Of a stretch of 54,892 nt of DNA, positions 1 to 8,037 are shown in pieces (positions within the stretch are counted from its first letter, which is position 1; each line of letters begins with the position of its first letter). A program made the translations under genes and the position numbers. Origin of the DNA: Thermoanaerobaculum sp. (GTDB lineage Bacteria > Acidobacteriota > Thermoanaerobaculia > Multivoradales > UBA5704); NCBI GenBank assembly GCA_021154885.1, contig JAJKHS010000012.1, forward strand, positions 1 through 54,892, given 5' to 3'. A model generated the notes under the pieces. That model saw only the letters and a program-made list of their open reading frames with translations. It made no database searches and was not told where the DNA came from.

Positions 1-96
1 CCGACCATCGAGAAGACCTTCCATATCATGGGCCTCGCGCAGTACGCTCCGATCTACAGCGACGAGGCGTCGGCCGTGGCCCAGATCCGGGCCTGA
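1..96 (+). CDS. STAS-domain anti-sigma-factor antagonist, C-terminal fragment
   Basis: An open frame enters from the left edge and stops at TGA 94-96, giving the last 31 residues of a protein. The pattern HIMGLAQYAPIYSDEASAV matches the last helix region of STAS anti-anti-sigma factors, where a conserved GL precedes a short strand (here YAPIY) and an acidic-Ala helix. STAS proteins bind anti-sigma kinases of the RsbW/SpoIIAB type and are dephosphorylated by RsbU/SpoIIE phosphatases. The next gene, 23 bases downstream on the same strand, is such a phosphatase, which supports the call. The phosphorylatable serine lies outside the window, so activity cannot be judged. Confidence 0.7.
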   Translation, partial: PTIEKTFHIMGLAQYAPIYSDEASAVAQIRA

Positions 97-119
97 CCAG
101 ACTCCCGGTAGGAGACAGC

Positions 120-1730
120 ATGGCGGGCACCGCACCGGCCGGTCCGGTTCAACCGGCCTGGGACGAGCTTCTGGCCCTCTCCCGCGACGAGACGGGTGAG
201 CGCCAGCTCCTGGAGCGGCTCCTCGACCTGTGGCGCCGGGAGCATGGCGCCACCGCGGCCGGCCTGTATCTGGAGCACTCGGGGACGCTGGAGCGGGAGG
301 CCGCCGTGGGCGATGGCCTTCCTCAGGTTCTGGAGGCGGGGAGGATGGATGGCGCCGGCAGCCTGCGCTTCGCGGGCGGTCGCCTCCTCTTCTCGCCCCC
401 CGGAGCCCTGGCGCCGGAGGAGGCCGACCGCGCGGCGGGCGATCCCCTGACCCTGCTCCTCGCCACCTCGCTGAAGGCCTGCCGGCTGAAGCAGGAGCTC
501 AAGGAGCAGCAGTTCCAGGTCAACTACCGGGTGGTGGAGCTGGAGGCCCTCTACGACGTGGGGCTGGCCGTGGCCTCCACCCTCGATCTGGACCGGCTGT
601 CGGAGGAGATCCTGCTGCGCGCCGTCTCACTCCTCGACGCCCGGCGGGGCGCCCTCTACCTCCTGGACGACGGCCGCTACCGCCTGGACCGCATCTTCGG
701 CGGTGAGGCCGCGGACTGGCTGGCCGCGGACGATCCCGAGCTCCACGCCTTCCTGGCCGGCGCCGGCCAGGCCCCGGCCCGCCTGCTCCCCGGCGCCCGC
801 TACCTGCTGGGGGTGCCCATCGAGGTGGAGAGCGGCCGGCGGGGGCTGCTGGTGGTGGGGGACAAGGAGAGCCGCCGCGGCGTTGGCCCCTTCCTCGCCT
901 CGGACCGCCGCACCTTGTCGCTGTTCGCCAACCAGGCGGCCCTCGCCCTGGAGAACGCCCGGCTTCACCTCCAGGCCCTGGAGAAGGAGCGCCTGGAGCG
1001 GGAGATGCACCTGGCCTCGGAGATCCAGCGCCAGATCCTCCCCAAGGGCGCGCCGTCCGTGCCCGGCTTCGGCCTCGTGGGCTGGTACCGGCCGGCGCGG
1101 CAGGTGGGCGGCGACTACTACGACCTCTTCCAGGTCCGGGGCGGCCGGATCGGCCTGGTGGTGGGGGACGTCTCGGGTAAGGGGATGCCGGCGGCCCTCA
1201 TGGTCTCGACGCTCCACTCGGCCCTGCGGCTGCTGTTCGACCACCTGGAGTTCGGCCCGGTGCTGCTGGAGCGGCTGAACCGCCACATCGTGGAGTCGTC
1301 CGCGTCCAACAAGTTCATCACCATGCTGCTCGCCGAGATGGATCCGCGCACCGGCGTGCTCCACTACATGAACGCCGGCCACAACCCCGGCATCCTGCTG
1401 CGCCACGACGGCTCGGTGGATCAGCTCGGCGCCGGCGGCCTGCCCCTGGGGCTCATGCCGGCGGCACGGTTCCAGTCCCGCGCCTTGACCATGGAGCCGG
1501 GGGACCTCCTCTGCATCTACACCGACGGCATCACCGAGGCCGAGTCCCTGGCCGAGGAGGAGTTCGGCATGGAACGGCTGATCGACCTCCTCCGCCGCGA
1601 ACGGCATCGCCCCCTCCAGGAGCTGGTGGAGACCATCCCGCACATCGTGGGTGAGCACTCCCAGGGGCTGCCGCAGGGGGATGACCAGACGCTGGTGCTG
1701 ATGCGACGGGATGCCATCATCACCTCCTGA
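120..1730 (+). CDS. RsbU/SpoIIE-type PP2C phosphatase with GAF domain
   Basis: The 536-residue protein starts at an ATG preceded by GTAGGAG. Residues about 140-282 form a GAF-like sensor domain, preceded by a weaker GAF-like region (25-115). A coiled-coil linker (285-305) leads to a SpoIIE/PP2C catalytic domain at 300-530. Metal-binding motifs are visible: GGDYYD (330-335), GDVSGKG (349-355), YTDGITEA (467-474) and DDQT (521-524). Such enzymes dephosphorylate STAS anti-anti-sigma factors in partner-switching pathways, and the STAS gene just upstream is the likely substrate. No membrane segment is seen, so it is probably cytosolic. The signal sensed by the GAF domain is unknown. Confidence 0.92.
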   Translation: MAGTAPAGPVQPAWDELLALSRDETGERQLLERLLDLWRREHGATAAGLYLEHSGTLEREAAVGDGLPQVLEAGRMDGAGSLRFAGGRLLFSPPGALAPEEADRAAGDPLTLLLATSLKACRLKQELKEQQFQVNYRVVELEALYDVGLAVASTLDLDRLSEEILLRAVSLLDARRGALYLLDDGRYRLDRIFGGEAADWLAADDPELHAFLAGAGQAPARLLPGARYLLGVPIEVESGRRGLLVVGDKESRRGVGPFLASDRRTLSLFANQAALALENARLHLQALEKERLEREMHLASEIQRQILPKGAPSVPGFGLVGWYRPARQVGGDYYDLFQVRGGRIGLVVGDVSGKGMPAALMVSTLHSALRLLFDHLEFGPVLLERLNRHIVESSASNKFITMLLAEMDPRTGVLHYMNAGHNPGILLRHDGSVDQLGAGGLPLGLMPAARFQSRALTMEPGDLLCIYTDGITEAESLAEEEFGMERLIDLLRRERHRPLQELVETIPHIVGEHSQGLPQGDDQTLVLMRRDAIITS

Positions 1731-1848
1731 CCCCTCTCCCGACCCCTCCCACCCTCACCGGCCGGGAGTTTTTCTCATCGCGGCCCGTGTTGTCACAAGG
1801 GGACCCCACCCGATGCGCTAAGCTTCCAGACGTCATGAGGGGACGGCC

Positions 1849-3615
1849 ATGAATCACCGACGTATCCTTGCCTCCACCCTGGTCCTGCTGCTGGTCTTCT
1901 ACGCCGTGGCCCCGGCCGTGGCGCAGGCCCCGCGGCCCGCTCCGGTCCAGTTCCCCGGCATCGCCGACCCGAAGCTCTTCGAGGAGAGCCTGAAGGCGGC
2001 GGCCGAGGCCGTCAAACAGTACGGCACGCGCGACACCGCGGCCGACGTCGCCCGGGTCAACCGCATCGCCTACGAGCTCGCCCAGCAGTCGGAGTTCCAG
2101 AAGTTCCCCTTCACCTTCGGCATCGTCAACATGCCCGAGCCCAACGCCTTCGCCCTGCCGGCCGGCCAGATCTTCATCACCACCGGCATGCTGGACCTGG
2201 GGCTCGACGACGACATGCTGGCCAACGTCCTCGGCCACGAGATCGGCCACGTCATCAACGAGCACTACCTCAAGATGCAGCACCGGGCGACGCTGATGAA
2301 CGTCCTGGGCAACCTGCTGGTGGCCGGCGTGCTGATCGGCGAGTCGCAACGCAAGACCCCCACCTCCCAGGCTCCCTACGATCCCCGCGTCGGCGTCGGC
2401 TACGACAACGGCAACCTGGTGCAGGGCGCGGCGGCGGCCAGCCTGGTGGTGAGCGAGCTGCTGCTGCGCAGCTACAGCCGGGAGCACGAGGACGAGGCCG
2501 ACAAGGAGGGGCAGCGCCTGGCCGCCGCGGCCGGTTACAGCCCGGACGGCGCCCGCCGACTGTGGGAGCTGATGAACAATCGCCTGCCGCAGATCAAAGA
2601 GTACGGCTACATGCAGACCCACCCCTTCGGCGACGAGCGCGTGCGCGCCGCCGAGGCGCGCAAGGGCACCTGGACGATCAACCCCCGCAAGGCTTCGGCC
2701 GACGACTTCCGCAAGCGCACGCAAGCCACCCTGAGCACCTGGCTCACTCGCAAGAAGCCCGCCGAGCAGGAGGCCGCCTTCGTCAAGAAGGCCATGCTCG
2801 CCGCCTGGCCGCAGGGGAAGGTGGCGGATGGCCTGCGCCTGGAGAAGCTCCACAAGCGGCGGGACGACGAGCTGACCCGGCCCCTCCTCTCCCGCGACTA
2901 CGGCGTCGTGGTGAAGATCTACAGGACCGAGCTCGCCGACGTGAAGTCGCTCGATCCCAAGGACGACCTGGTGGCGGCCCTGGAGGGGGAGATCTCCGAC
3001 CTCGAGGCCAAGCGCAAGGAGCTCTACCCGCGGGCCCTGGAGACGCTGGGCGGCGGGGTCTACGAGACCTCGTTCCTGGTGGCGTTCCTGAGCAACTTCC
3101 CCGATGCGCCGAAGGTGCCCGAGGTGGCCCTGGCCCTGGGCGACGCCGACAGCCGCCTGGGCAACCGCACCGAGGCCGTGACCCAGTATCTGAAGGCTTG
3201 GGAGGCGGCCCCGGACAGTGCCGAGGGCAAGCGCGCCCGGGCGGGGCTGCGCAATCTGGCGCCCAACCTCCAGGAGCTCGCCGCGCTGCAACAGATGGCC
3301 GAGCAGGACAAGGACCCGGACCTCAAGAAAGTGGCCGGCGCCCGCCTGGCCGCCATCGCCAAGAGCTACGACGACGTGACCAACGGCGCCGAGTACCTGC
3401 GCCGCTTCCCCGACGGCCCGTACGTGGCGCCGGTGATCGAGCGCCTGAACGTCCTCGCCGACAACCTCTACGGCGAGGTGGTGCTCTACCAGAGCATGGG
3501 CGATTCGGTGAAGGCCATGGAGCGGATCAACAAGATCCTCACCCACGCCCCCCTTTCCCCCGCCGCCGGCAAGCTGCGCGACCGGGCGGTGCTCACGGCC
3601 GCGAAGGCGAGCTGA
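1849..3615 (+). CDS. Secreted M48-family zinc metalloprotease with C-terminal repeats
   Basis: This 588-residue protein starts with a signal peptide (cleavage near AVAQA, residue 26). The M48 catalytic motif HEIGH is at 130-134, and the glutamate ligand lies in HEDEAD (213-218). Residues 220-265 carry a typical M48 C-terminal part ending in THPFGDERVRAAE. The remaining 300 residues are helical and TPR-like, as in BepA-type periplasmic proteases that act in outer-membrane protein quality control. A periplasmic quality-control role is inferred from this architecture. RBS: AGGGGACGG before the ATG. Its 3' end overlaps the convergent kinase gene by 23 bases. Confidence 0.9.
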   Translation: MNHRRILASTLVLLLVFYAVAPAVAQAPRPAPVQFPGIADPKLFEESLKAAAEAVKQYGTRDTAADVARVNRIAYELAQQSEFQKFPFTFGIVNMPEPNAFALPAGQIFITTGMLDLGLDDDMLANVLGHEIGHVINEHYLKMQHRATLMNVLGNLLVAGVLIGESQRKTPTSQAPYDPRVGVGYDNGNLVQGAAAASLVVSELLLRSYSREHEDEADKEGQRLAAAAGYSPDGARRLWELMNNRLPQIKEYGYMQTHPFGDERVRAAEARKGTWTINPRKASADDFRKRTQATLSTWLTRKKPAEQEAAFVKKAMLAAWPQGKVADGLRLEKLHKRRDDELTRPLLSRDYGVVVKIYRTELADVKSLDPKDDLVAALEGEISDLEAKRKELYPRALETLGGGVYETSFLVAFLSNFPDAPKVPEVALALGDADSRLGNRTEAVTQYLKAWEAAPDSAEGKRARAGLRNLAPNLQELAALQQMAEQDKDPDLKKVAGARLAAIAKSYDDVTNGAEYLRRFPDGPYVAPVIERLNVLADNLYGEVVLYQSMGDSVKAMERINKILTHAPLSPAAGKLRDRAVLTAAKAS

Positions 3616-6049
3616 CGAGCACCCGCCAGGCGGCGGCGCGCTCCGGCCGGCCCCAGGCGGTGTAGAGGCCGACGATCCGCTGCAATGCGGCCGGGGCGTA
3701 GCGAGCGCCCTCGGGGTCCGCCTTGAGAATGGGATAGCTGCCGAGCAGCAGGGGCTCGGCCTCCGCGTAGCGCCCCTGGGCCGCGAGGCAGCTCCCGAGG
3801 ACGCTCTCCGCGTCCGAGGCCCGCCAGCGGGAATTCGACTCCGCACGGAAAATCGCGAGCGCCTCCCGCGCCAGCGGCTCCGCCTCCCGTCCCTTCCCCT
3901 GCGCCGCCAGCGCCGCGGCGAGATGCCGCAGGAACACGGCCCGGTTGGGGTGATCCGGCGGCGTGATGGACAGCGCCTCCCGGGCGAAGGGCTCGGCCTC
4001 CGCCGGCCGGTCCTCGGCCAGAAGGACGAAGGCGAGGTTGCTGAGGCTCTGCGCCACCTTTTGGCCGCGGTTGTCGTACAGTTTCCGGCGCATCGCCAGG
4101 ACCTCGCGATAGAGCTTCTCGGCCTCAGCCCGCTCACCTTTGGCCTCCAGGAGCGACGCCAGGTTGTTGAGACTGGTGGCCACGTCGGGATGAGGCTCGC
4201 CGCCCAGGAGCTTGCGGCGCATCGCCAGCCCCTTCCTCAGGTAAGGCTCGGCGGCGACGCTGTCGCCCCTTGCGTAGAGCACGTCTCCGAGGTTGTTGTA
4301 GGCCTGCGCCACCTCTATGTCGCCCCCCGGGATCTTCCGCTTTAGGCTCAGGGTCTCGCGAAAGAGCGCCTCGGCGCCCGCATGCTCCCCCCGCGCTGCC
4401 AGGAGCCCTCCGAGGTTGTTCAGCCCCGCCGCGTACTCAGGGGTCGCCGTCGCTCCCCGCCGCCGATACGTCTCCAGGGCCTCGCGGATGAGCGGCTCGG
4501 CCTCGGCCCCTTTCTTCATGTCCTGGAGCGTCAGAGCCAGGTTGAGCTCGGTCGCGGCCACGTCCAGCGGGTCCTGTCCCGGGGTCCGGCGGCGGATGAG
4601 CAGCGACTCCTCCAGCAGTGACCGGGCCGGCTCCAGCAGACCCAGACTGCGATAGACTCTCCCCATCGTCTGCAACAGAGCGGCCCGCGTCTCCGGCGCT
4701 GTCTGAAGCTCCCCCGCGATCTGCTGCCGGCCCCGGTCCAGGACCTCTCGGGCGGTGATCGTCTTCCCCCGCGAGCTGCTCGGGTCCGGGACGGTGAACA
4801 GGTGCTCCAGGAACCCGGAGACCGCCTCTGCCCGGTCCCGCTCCCGCTCGGCCTTCTTCCACAGCAGGGTGACGGTGACGCTGAAGCCCAGGATCAGCAG
4901 CAACCCGGCCGTCGCCGTCGCGACTCCCGCCTTGTGACGGTGGACGAACTTGCTCAGGCGATAGCCCGGCGTGTCCTTGCGGGCCAGGATCGGCAGACCG
5001 TCGAGATACCGCTGGACGTCCGCGGCGAGCTGCTCCGCCGAGGCGTACCGCCGCCCGGGCTCCGGATCCATCGCCCGGAGCACGAGGATGTCCAGGTCCC
5101 CCGCCAGCCGGCGGGCCTCCTCCCGCTTCGCCACGGCCTGGCTCGGCCGGACCCTCTCTCCCTGGGCGATGGCCCGCTCCAGAGCCTGGCGATCGTCCGT
5201 GGCGGCATAGGGCGAGCGGCCGGTGAGCAGGACGTGAAGGAGCACGCCCAGCGAATAGACGTCGCTCGCCGTGGTGATCGGTTCCCCCCGCATCTGCTCG
5301 GGGCTCGCGTACTGGAGCGTCATGGGCCGCAGCCCCAGCTCCGAGAGCCCAGGGTCGGTCCGCCCGGGATCGAGCAGCTTGGCGATCCCGAAATCCAGCA
5401 ACTTGGGGACGCCGTCCCCGGTGACCAGGACATTCGCCGGCTTCAGATCCCGGTGGACCACCAGGTTCTGATGGGCGAAGTGGACGGCCGCGCACACCTC
5501 CCGGAACAGGGCCAGCCGCTCGCGAAGCGGCAGCTTCCCGGCGTGCTCGTCAATGGGCCGTCCCTCCACGTACTCCATGACGAAGTAGGGGCGGCCGTCC
5601 TCCGCCGTGCCGCCGTCGAGGAGCTTGGCGATGTTGGGATGATCGAGATGGGCCAGGATCTGGCGCTCGGCACGAAACCGCCGGACGATCTCCGCCGCCG
5701 ATCCCAGCCCCACCAGCTTGAGGGCCACCCGCCGATCGAACTCCTCGTCCGCCCGCACCGCGAGGTAGACGGCTCCCATCCCACCCCGGCCGATCTCCCG
5801 CACCACGCGATAGGGACCGACGCGCTGGCCTGCTTCGAGCCCCTGCGACCTGCCGGTGAAGCGTCCGAAAAGCGGCTCCTCGATGAAGCCCTCGCTCTCG
5901 GTTTCATACGTGAGGAGCGACTCCACCTCCGCCCTCAGCTCGGAGTCGCCGCCGCAGGCCGTGGCCACGAAAGCCGCCCGCTCGTCCGGCCCCGTTTCCA
6001 GCGCGCCGTCCAAGACCGCCTTGACCTGCCCCCAACGCTCGGCCGTCAC
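3593..6049 (-). CDS. Transmembrane serine/threonine protein kinase with TPR repeats
   Basis: The 818-residue product starts at GTG 6049, directly after a strong GAGGGAGG ribosome-binding site. After a 75-residue helical N-terminus, the kinase domain (about 80-350) shows the glycine loop GRGGMGAV (87-94), Lys111, HRDLKPAN (199-206), DFG (219-221) and APE-like SPEQ (249-252), so it should be active. One membrane helix spans 373-397. The remaining 400 residues are Kinesin-light-chain-type TPRs, presumably extracytoplasmic. The layout of N-terminal helical segment, kinase, TM and TPR is a common acidobacterial and planctomycete type that is often encoded near TIGR02999 ECF sigma factors. Such a factor lies 730 bases away at 6778-7344. 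The phosphorylation targets are unknown. Confidence 0.93.
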   Translation of the reverse strand: MTAERWGQVKAVLDGALETGPDERAAFVATACGGDSELRAEVESLLTYETESEGFIEEPLFGRFTGRSQGLEAGQRVGPYRVVREIGRGGMGAVYLAVRADEEFDRRVALKLVGLGSAAEIVRRFRAERQILAHLDHPNIAKLLDGGTAEDGRPYFVMEYVEGRPIDEHAGKLPLRERLALFREVCAAVHFAHQNLVVHRDLKPANVLVTGDGVPKLLDFGIAKLLDPGRTDPGLSELGLRPMTLQYASPEQMRGEPITTASDVYSLGVLLHVLLTGRSPYAATDDRQALERAIAQGERVRPSQAVAKREEARRLAGDLDILVLRAMDPEPGRRYASAEQLAADVQRYLDGLPILARKDTPGYRLSKFVHRHKAGVATATAGLLLILGFSVTVTLLWKKAERERDRAEAVSGFLEHLFTVPDPSSSRGKTITAREVLDRGRQQIAGELQTAPETRAALLQTMGRVYRSLGLLEPARSLLEESLLIRRRTPGQDPLDVAATELNLALTLQDMKKGAEAEPLIREALETYRRRGATATPEYAAGLNNLGGLLAARGEHAGAEALFRETLSLKRKIPGGDIEVAQAYNNLGDVLYARGDSVAAEPYLRKGLAMRRKLLGGEPHPDVATSLNNLASLLEAKGERAEAEKLYREVLAMRRKLYDNRGQKVAQSLSNLAFVLLAEDRPAEAEPFAREALSITPPDHPNRAVFLRHLAAALAAQGKGREAEPLAREALAIFRAESNSRWRASDAESVLGSCLAAQGRYAEAEPLLLGSYPILKADPEGARYAPAALQRIVGLYTAWGRPERAAAWRVLVSSPSRP

Positions 6050-6226
6050 TGTCCTCCCTCCTCGAAAGCTACTTACCAGAGACGCGAGGAATGCCTGGCG
6101 GCCGTCTCCCGAACCGTAGCGCCTCTCTTCTCCCGCTCACTGGTCCTCCTCCCTTTCGGGCGTCGCGTCTCCCAACAGGGCCAAGCCAATCCATTAACGC
6201 CGTGCGTCAATCTCAGGGAGGACGTC

Positions 6227-6757
6227 ATGTTCCGTGACCGAAAGCTTACCGCCATCTCCTGCGTGTCGATGCTCGCTCTCACCCTCTCCCTCAGCCCTCG
6301 GTCCCTCGAGGCGCAAGAAGCGGGCGACAACATCTACATGCAGACCGGAGTCATCAGCAACCTCAGCGGCGGAGCGCCCGCCGTCAAGTACATTCCCATC
6401 CATGTTCCGAGAATCGGCGGAACCTACGACGTCAAAATCAATTTCATCAAGGTCGAGACGTCGGCGGCTGCGGTAGATGCCTACGTCAAACATCTCGACG
6501 AGCAAGCCAGGGCCCGGGGAGAAGAGCCCGCGCCGTCGCATTGGCAGGAGACCCGGGCACGCCTGAAGGAGGTTACGTCGAAAGCCGATTTCGAAGTTCT
6601 GGATTCCGCAGGGAACGTCATCGGCAGGGCCTCCGACCTGGGCCTGACGACCCTGCTCCGGAAGGTGAAGTTCACCGCCTCGCGTTACGATTACCAGGTC
6701 AAGCTCCGGTGTACGGAAGGTGCCGGCGTCTATCACCTGACCCTTGAATGGCGCTGA
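6227..6757 (+). CDS. Small secreted protein of unknown function
   Basis: The 176-residue protein starts at ATG 6227 behind AGGGAGG. It has a signal peptide (about residues 1-27, cleavage after SLEAQ). The mature part is mostly beta with one helical insert containing HLDEQARARGEE. I recognise no family. It sits between the kinase gene (divergent, 177 bases away) and the sigma-factor gene (convergent, 20 bases away). It could be an extracytoplasmic partner of the kinase, but only position supports that. An in-frame extension upstream to 4802 reads through the kinase gene on the opposite strand and is an artefact. Confidence 0.75.
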   Translation: MFRDRKLTAISCVSMLALTLSLSPRSLEAQEAGDNIYMQTGVISNLSGGAPAVKYIPIHVPRIGGTYDVKINFIKVETSAAAVDAYVKHLDEQARARGEEPAPSHWQETRARLKEVTSKADFEVLDSAGNVIGRASDLGLTTLLRKVKFTASRYDYQVKLRCTEGAGVYHLTLEWR

Positions 6758-6777
6758 GCGCAGAGCGGTGGCTCCTG

Positions 6778-7344
6778 CTATTTCCGGCTCAGCTCGCGCA
6801 GGAGCCACAGCTTGGCCGCCTTCCACTCCCGCTTGCTGGTGGTCGCCGAGATGCCGAGCAGCTCGGCGATCTCCTCGTGCTCGAAGCCGTAGAAAAACTT
6901 GAGCTCGACGATCTGGCGCTGGCGCGGATCGAGCTCGCCCAGCCGGTCCAGGGCATCGTGGAGGGCCGCGAGATCCACGTCCTGCCCCTGGCTTACCTCG
7001 AAGGCCTCCTCCAAGGGGACCTTGGCCACGTCCTTCCCGCGCTTGGCCGTGCCACGCGCCTTGGCGTAATCGAGCAGGACCCGTCGCATGATCCGCGACG
7101 CCACGGCGAAGAACTGCTCCCGGTTCTGCCAGTCGGCCGACCGCTGCTCCATGAGCTTCAGGTAGACCTCGTGGACCAGGGCGGTGGGCGCGAGCGTATG
7201 GCCGTCCCGCTCTCCCCGCAGGTGCCGGCGGGCCATACGGCGCAGATCGTCGAAGATCAGCGGCACGAGCCGCTCCAGGGCCGCCGCGTCGCCGCGGCTC
7301 CATGCGTGGAGGAGCTCCGTGACCTCAGGATCTGAGGGGGGCAT
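6778..7344 (-). CDS. ECF RNA polymerase sigma factor (TIGR02999-type)
   Basis: The 188-residue protein starts at ATG 7344 (MPPSDPEVTELL), matching the usual start of this family; a further upstream in-frame start at 7434 would add 30 residues that look non-coding. Region 2 (about 1-95) contains APTALVHEVYLKLM and QFFAVASRIMRRVLLDYAKARG. Region 4 (125-185) contains the helix-turn-helix FEHEEIAELLGISATTSKREW. This ECF type is frequent in Acidobacteria, Planctomycetes and Verrucomicrobia near Ser/Thr kinases, so control by the adjacent kinase-TPR protein is plausible. No clear Shine-Dalgarno sequence precedes the ATG. No anti-sigma gene lies directly next to it. Confidence 0.9.
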   Translation of the reverse strand: MPPSDPEVTELLHAWSRGDAAALERLVPLIFDDLRRMARRHLRGERDGHTLAPTALVHEVYLKLMEQRSADWQNREQFFAVASRIMRRVLLDYAKARGTAKRGKDVAKVPLEEAFEVSQGQDVDLAALHDALDRLGELDPRQRQIVELKFFYGFEHEEIAELLGISATTSKREWKAAKLWLLRELSRK

Positions 7345-7446
7345 CGGTTGAATGATTGTAGCAGAGAGCGGTTCGAGTCGCTGGGATGGTCCTTGAGCCG
7401 CGAGAAAATCGCGTCCCTCCATAGAAGCCACCAAGGCCTGTAGCTC

Positions 7447-7982
7447 GAGGTTTCAACCTCAGGAGAGGAGCCAGGAATAGGTGCCGAAGATCCCAGGGGC
7501 GACGCTGGACCTCATGACCCGATCCCGGTCCGGCGTCGCGCCGATGGAGCTTGGCAATGATTTTCGCTCTCCGCGACCTGGGGCTGAAATCCCAGGCTGC
7601 ATGCCACCCGACAGCGCGTGTTCGCTTGCCGTTGACTGGAGGTTACAGTGTCTGACAACGATGGAATCCAGAGCGCCTGTGGTTGCATCCTGCTGGCCAT
7701 CGCAATCCTCATCGTGGCGTTCGCCTTCAAGACATGCTTCGGCAACTAGGCGGATTCCCGCAGGCTCCGCGCGTCGGTTCGCTTGTCGAGAGAGCCCCTT
7801 CAAGGCTATCGTAGGCCGGAACGGCCACGTGGGAGGTTCATCAAGGGTATCTTAGGCCCGAAGGGCCGGCAGCATGTAGCCTGGGGTGTCAACCCCAGGA
7901 CGAGAGGGTTAAATGATACCTCAAGCCCTGAAAGGGCGGCAGTAGGCGGCGATGTGGTCTTCTGCCGCCCCTTCGGCCTAAG
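7447..7982. repeat. Cluster of REP-like palindromic elements
   Basis: Three compact palindromes are visible: GAGGTT/AACCTC at 7447-7460, CCTGGG/CCCAGG at 7577-7596 and CCTGGGGT/ACCCCAGG at 7880-7899. Around the third lies a larger inverted pair: CTTAGGCCCGAAGGGCCGGC at 7851-7870 against CTGCCGCCCCTTCGGCCTAAG at 7962-7982. Between them is CCCTGAAAGGGCGGCAG (7926-7942). Such motifs resemble REP-type elements scattered in many environmental genomes, but their mobiliser cannot be identified here. No transposase gene is present in the window. Confidence 0.6.
7648..7749 (+). CDS. Candidate 33-residue single-span membrane peptide
   Basis: A GTG start at 7648 follows TGGAGG with a five-base spacer and leads to 33 codons ending in TAG. 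The peptide begins VSDNDGIQSACGC and continues with the hydrophobic run ILLAIAILIVAFAF, followed by KTCFGN. That is a short polar N-terminus, one membrane helix and a short basic tail. Three cysteines flank the helix. No family can be assigned. It is supported by the good ribosome-binding site and the clean helix, but it lies among palindromic repeats, so chance is not excluded. Confidence 0.45.
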   Translation: MSDNDGIQSACGCILLAIAILIVAFAFKTCFGN

Positions 7983-8037
7983 GATGGTCCCATAAACTGG
8001 CAGCGCGCGGGACAAGGGCTTGCGCTTGGAGGGGCGA

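Larger units (their letters stand above)
7345..8037. other. 693-base intergenic region with small ORF and palindromic repeats
   Basis: This spacer separates the sigma-factor gene (minus strand) from locus A (plus strand). It holds one short gene candidate (7648-7749) and a set of REP-like palindromes (7447-7982). Longer open frames here lack ribosome-binding sites and have repeat-driven sequence, and I do not accept them as genes. Confidence 0.6.

Noticed and set aside
1720-4137. 805-codon antisense frame
   Set aside because: It runs antisense through the whole M48 gene and part of the kinase gene, has GC-driven composition and no domain or ribosome-binding site.
4802-6226. Upstream extension of the small secreted protein gene
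   Set aside because: Antisense to the kinase gene; the real start at 6227 has AGGGAGG and a signal peptide.
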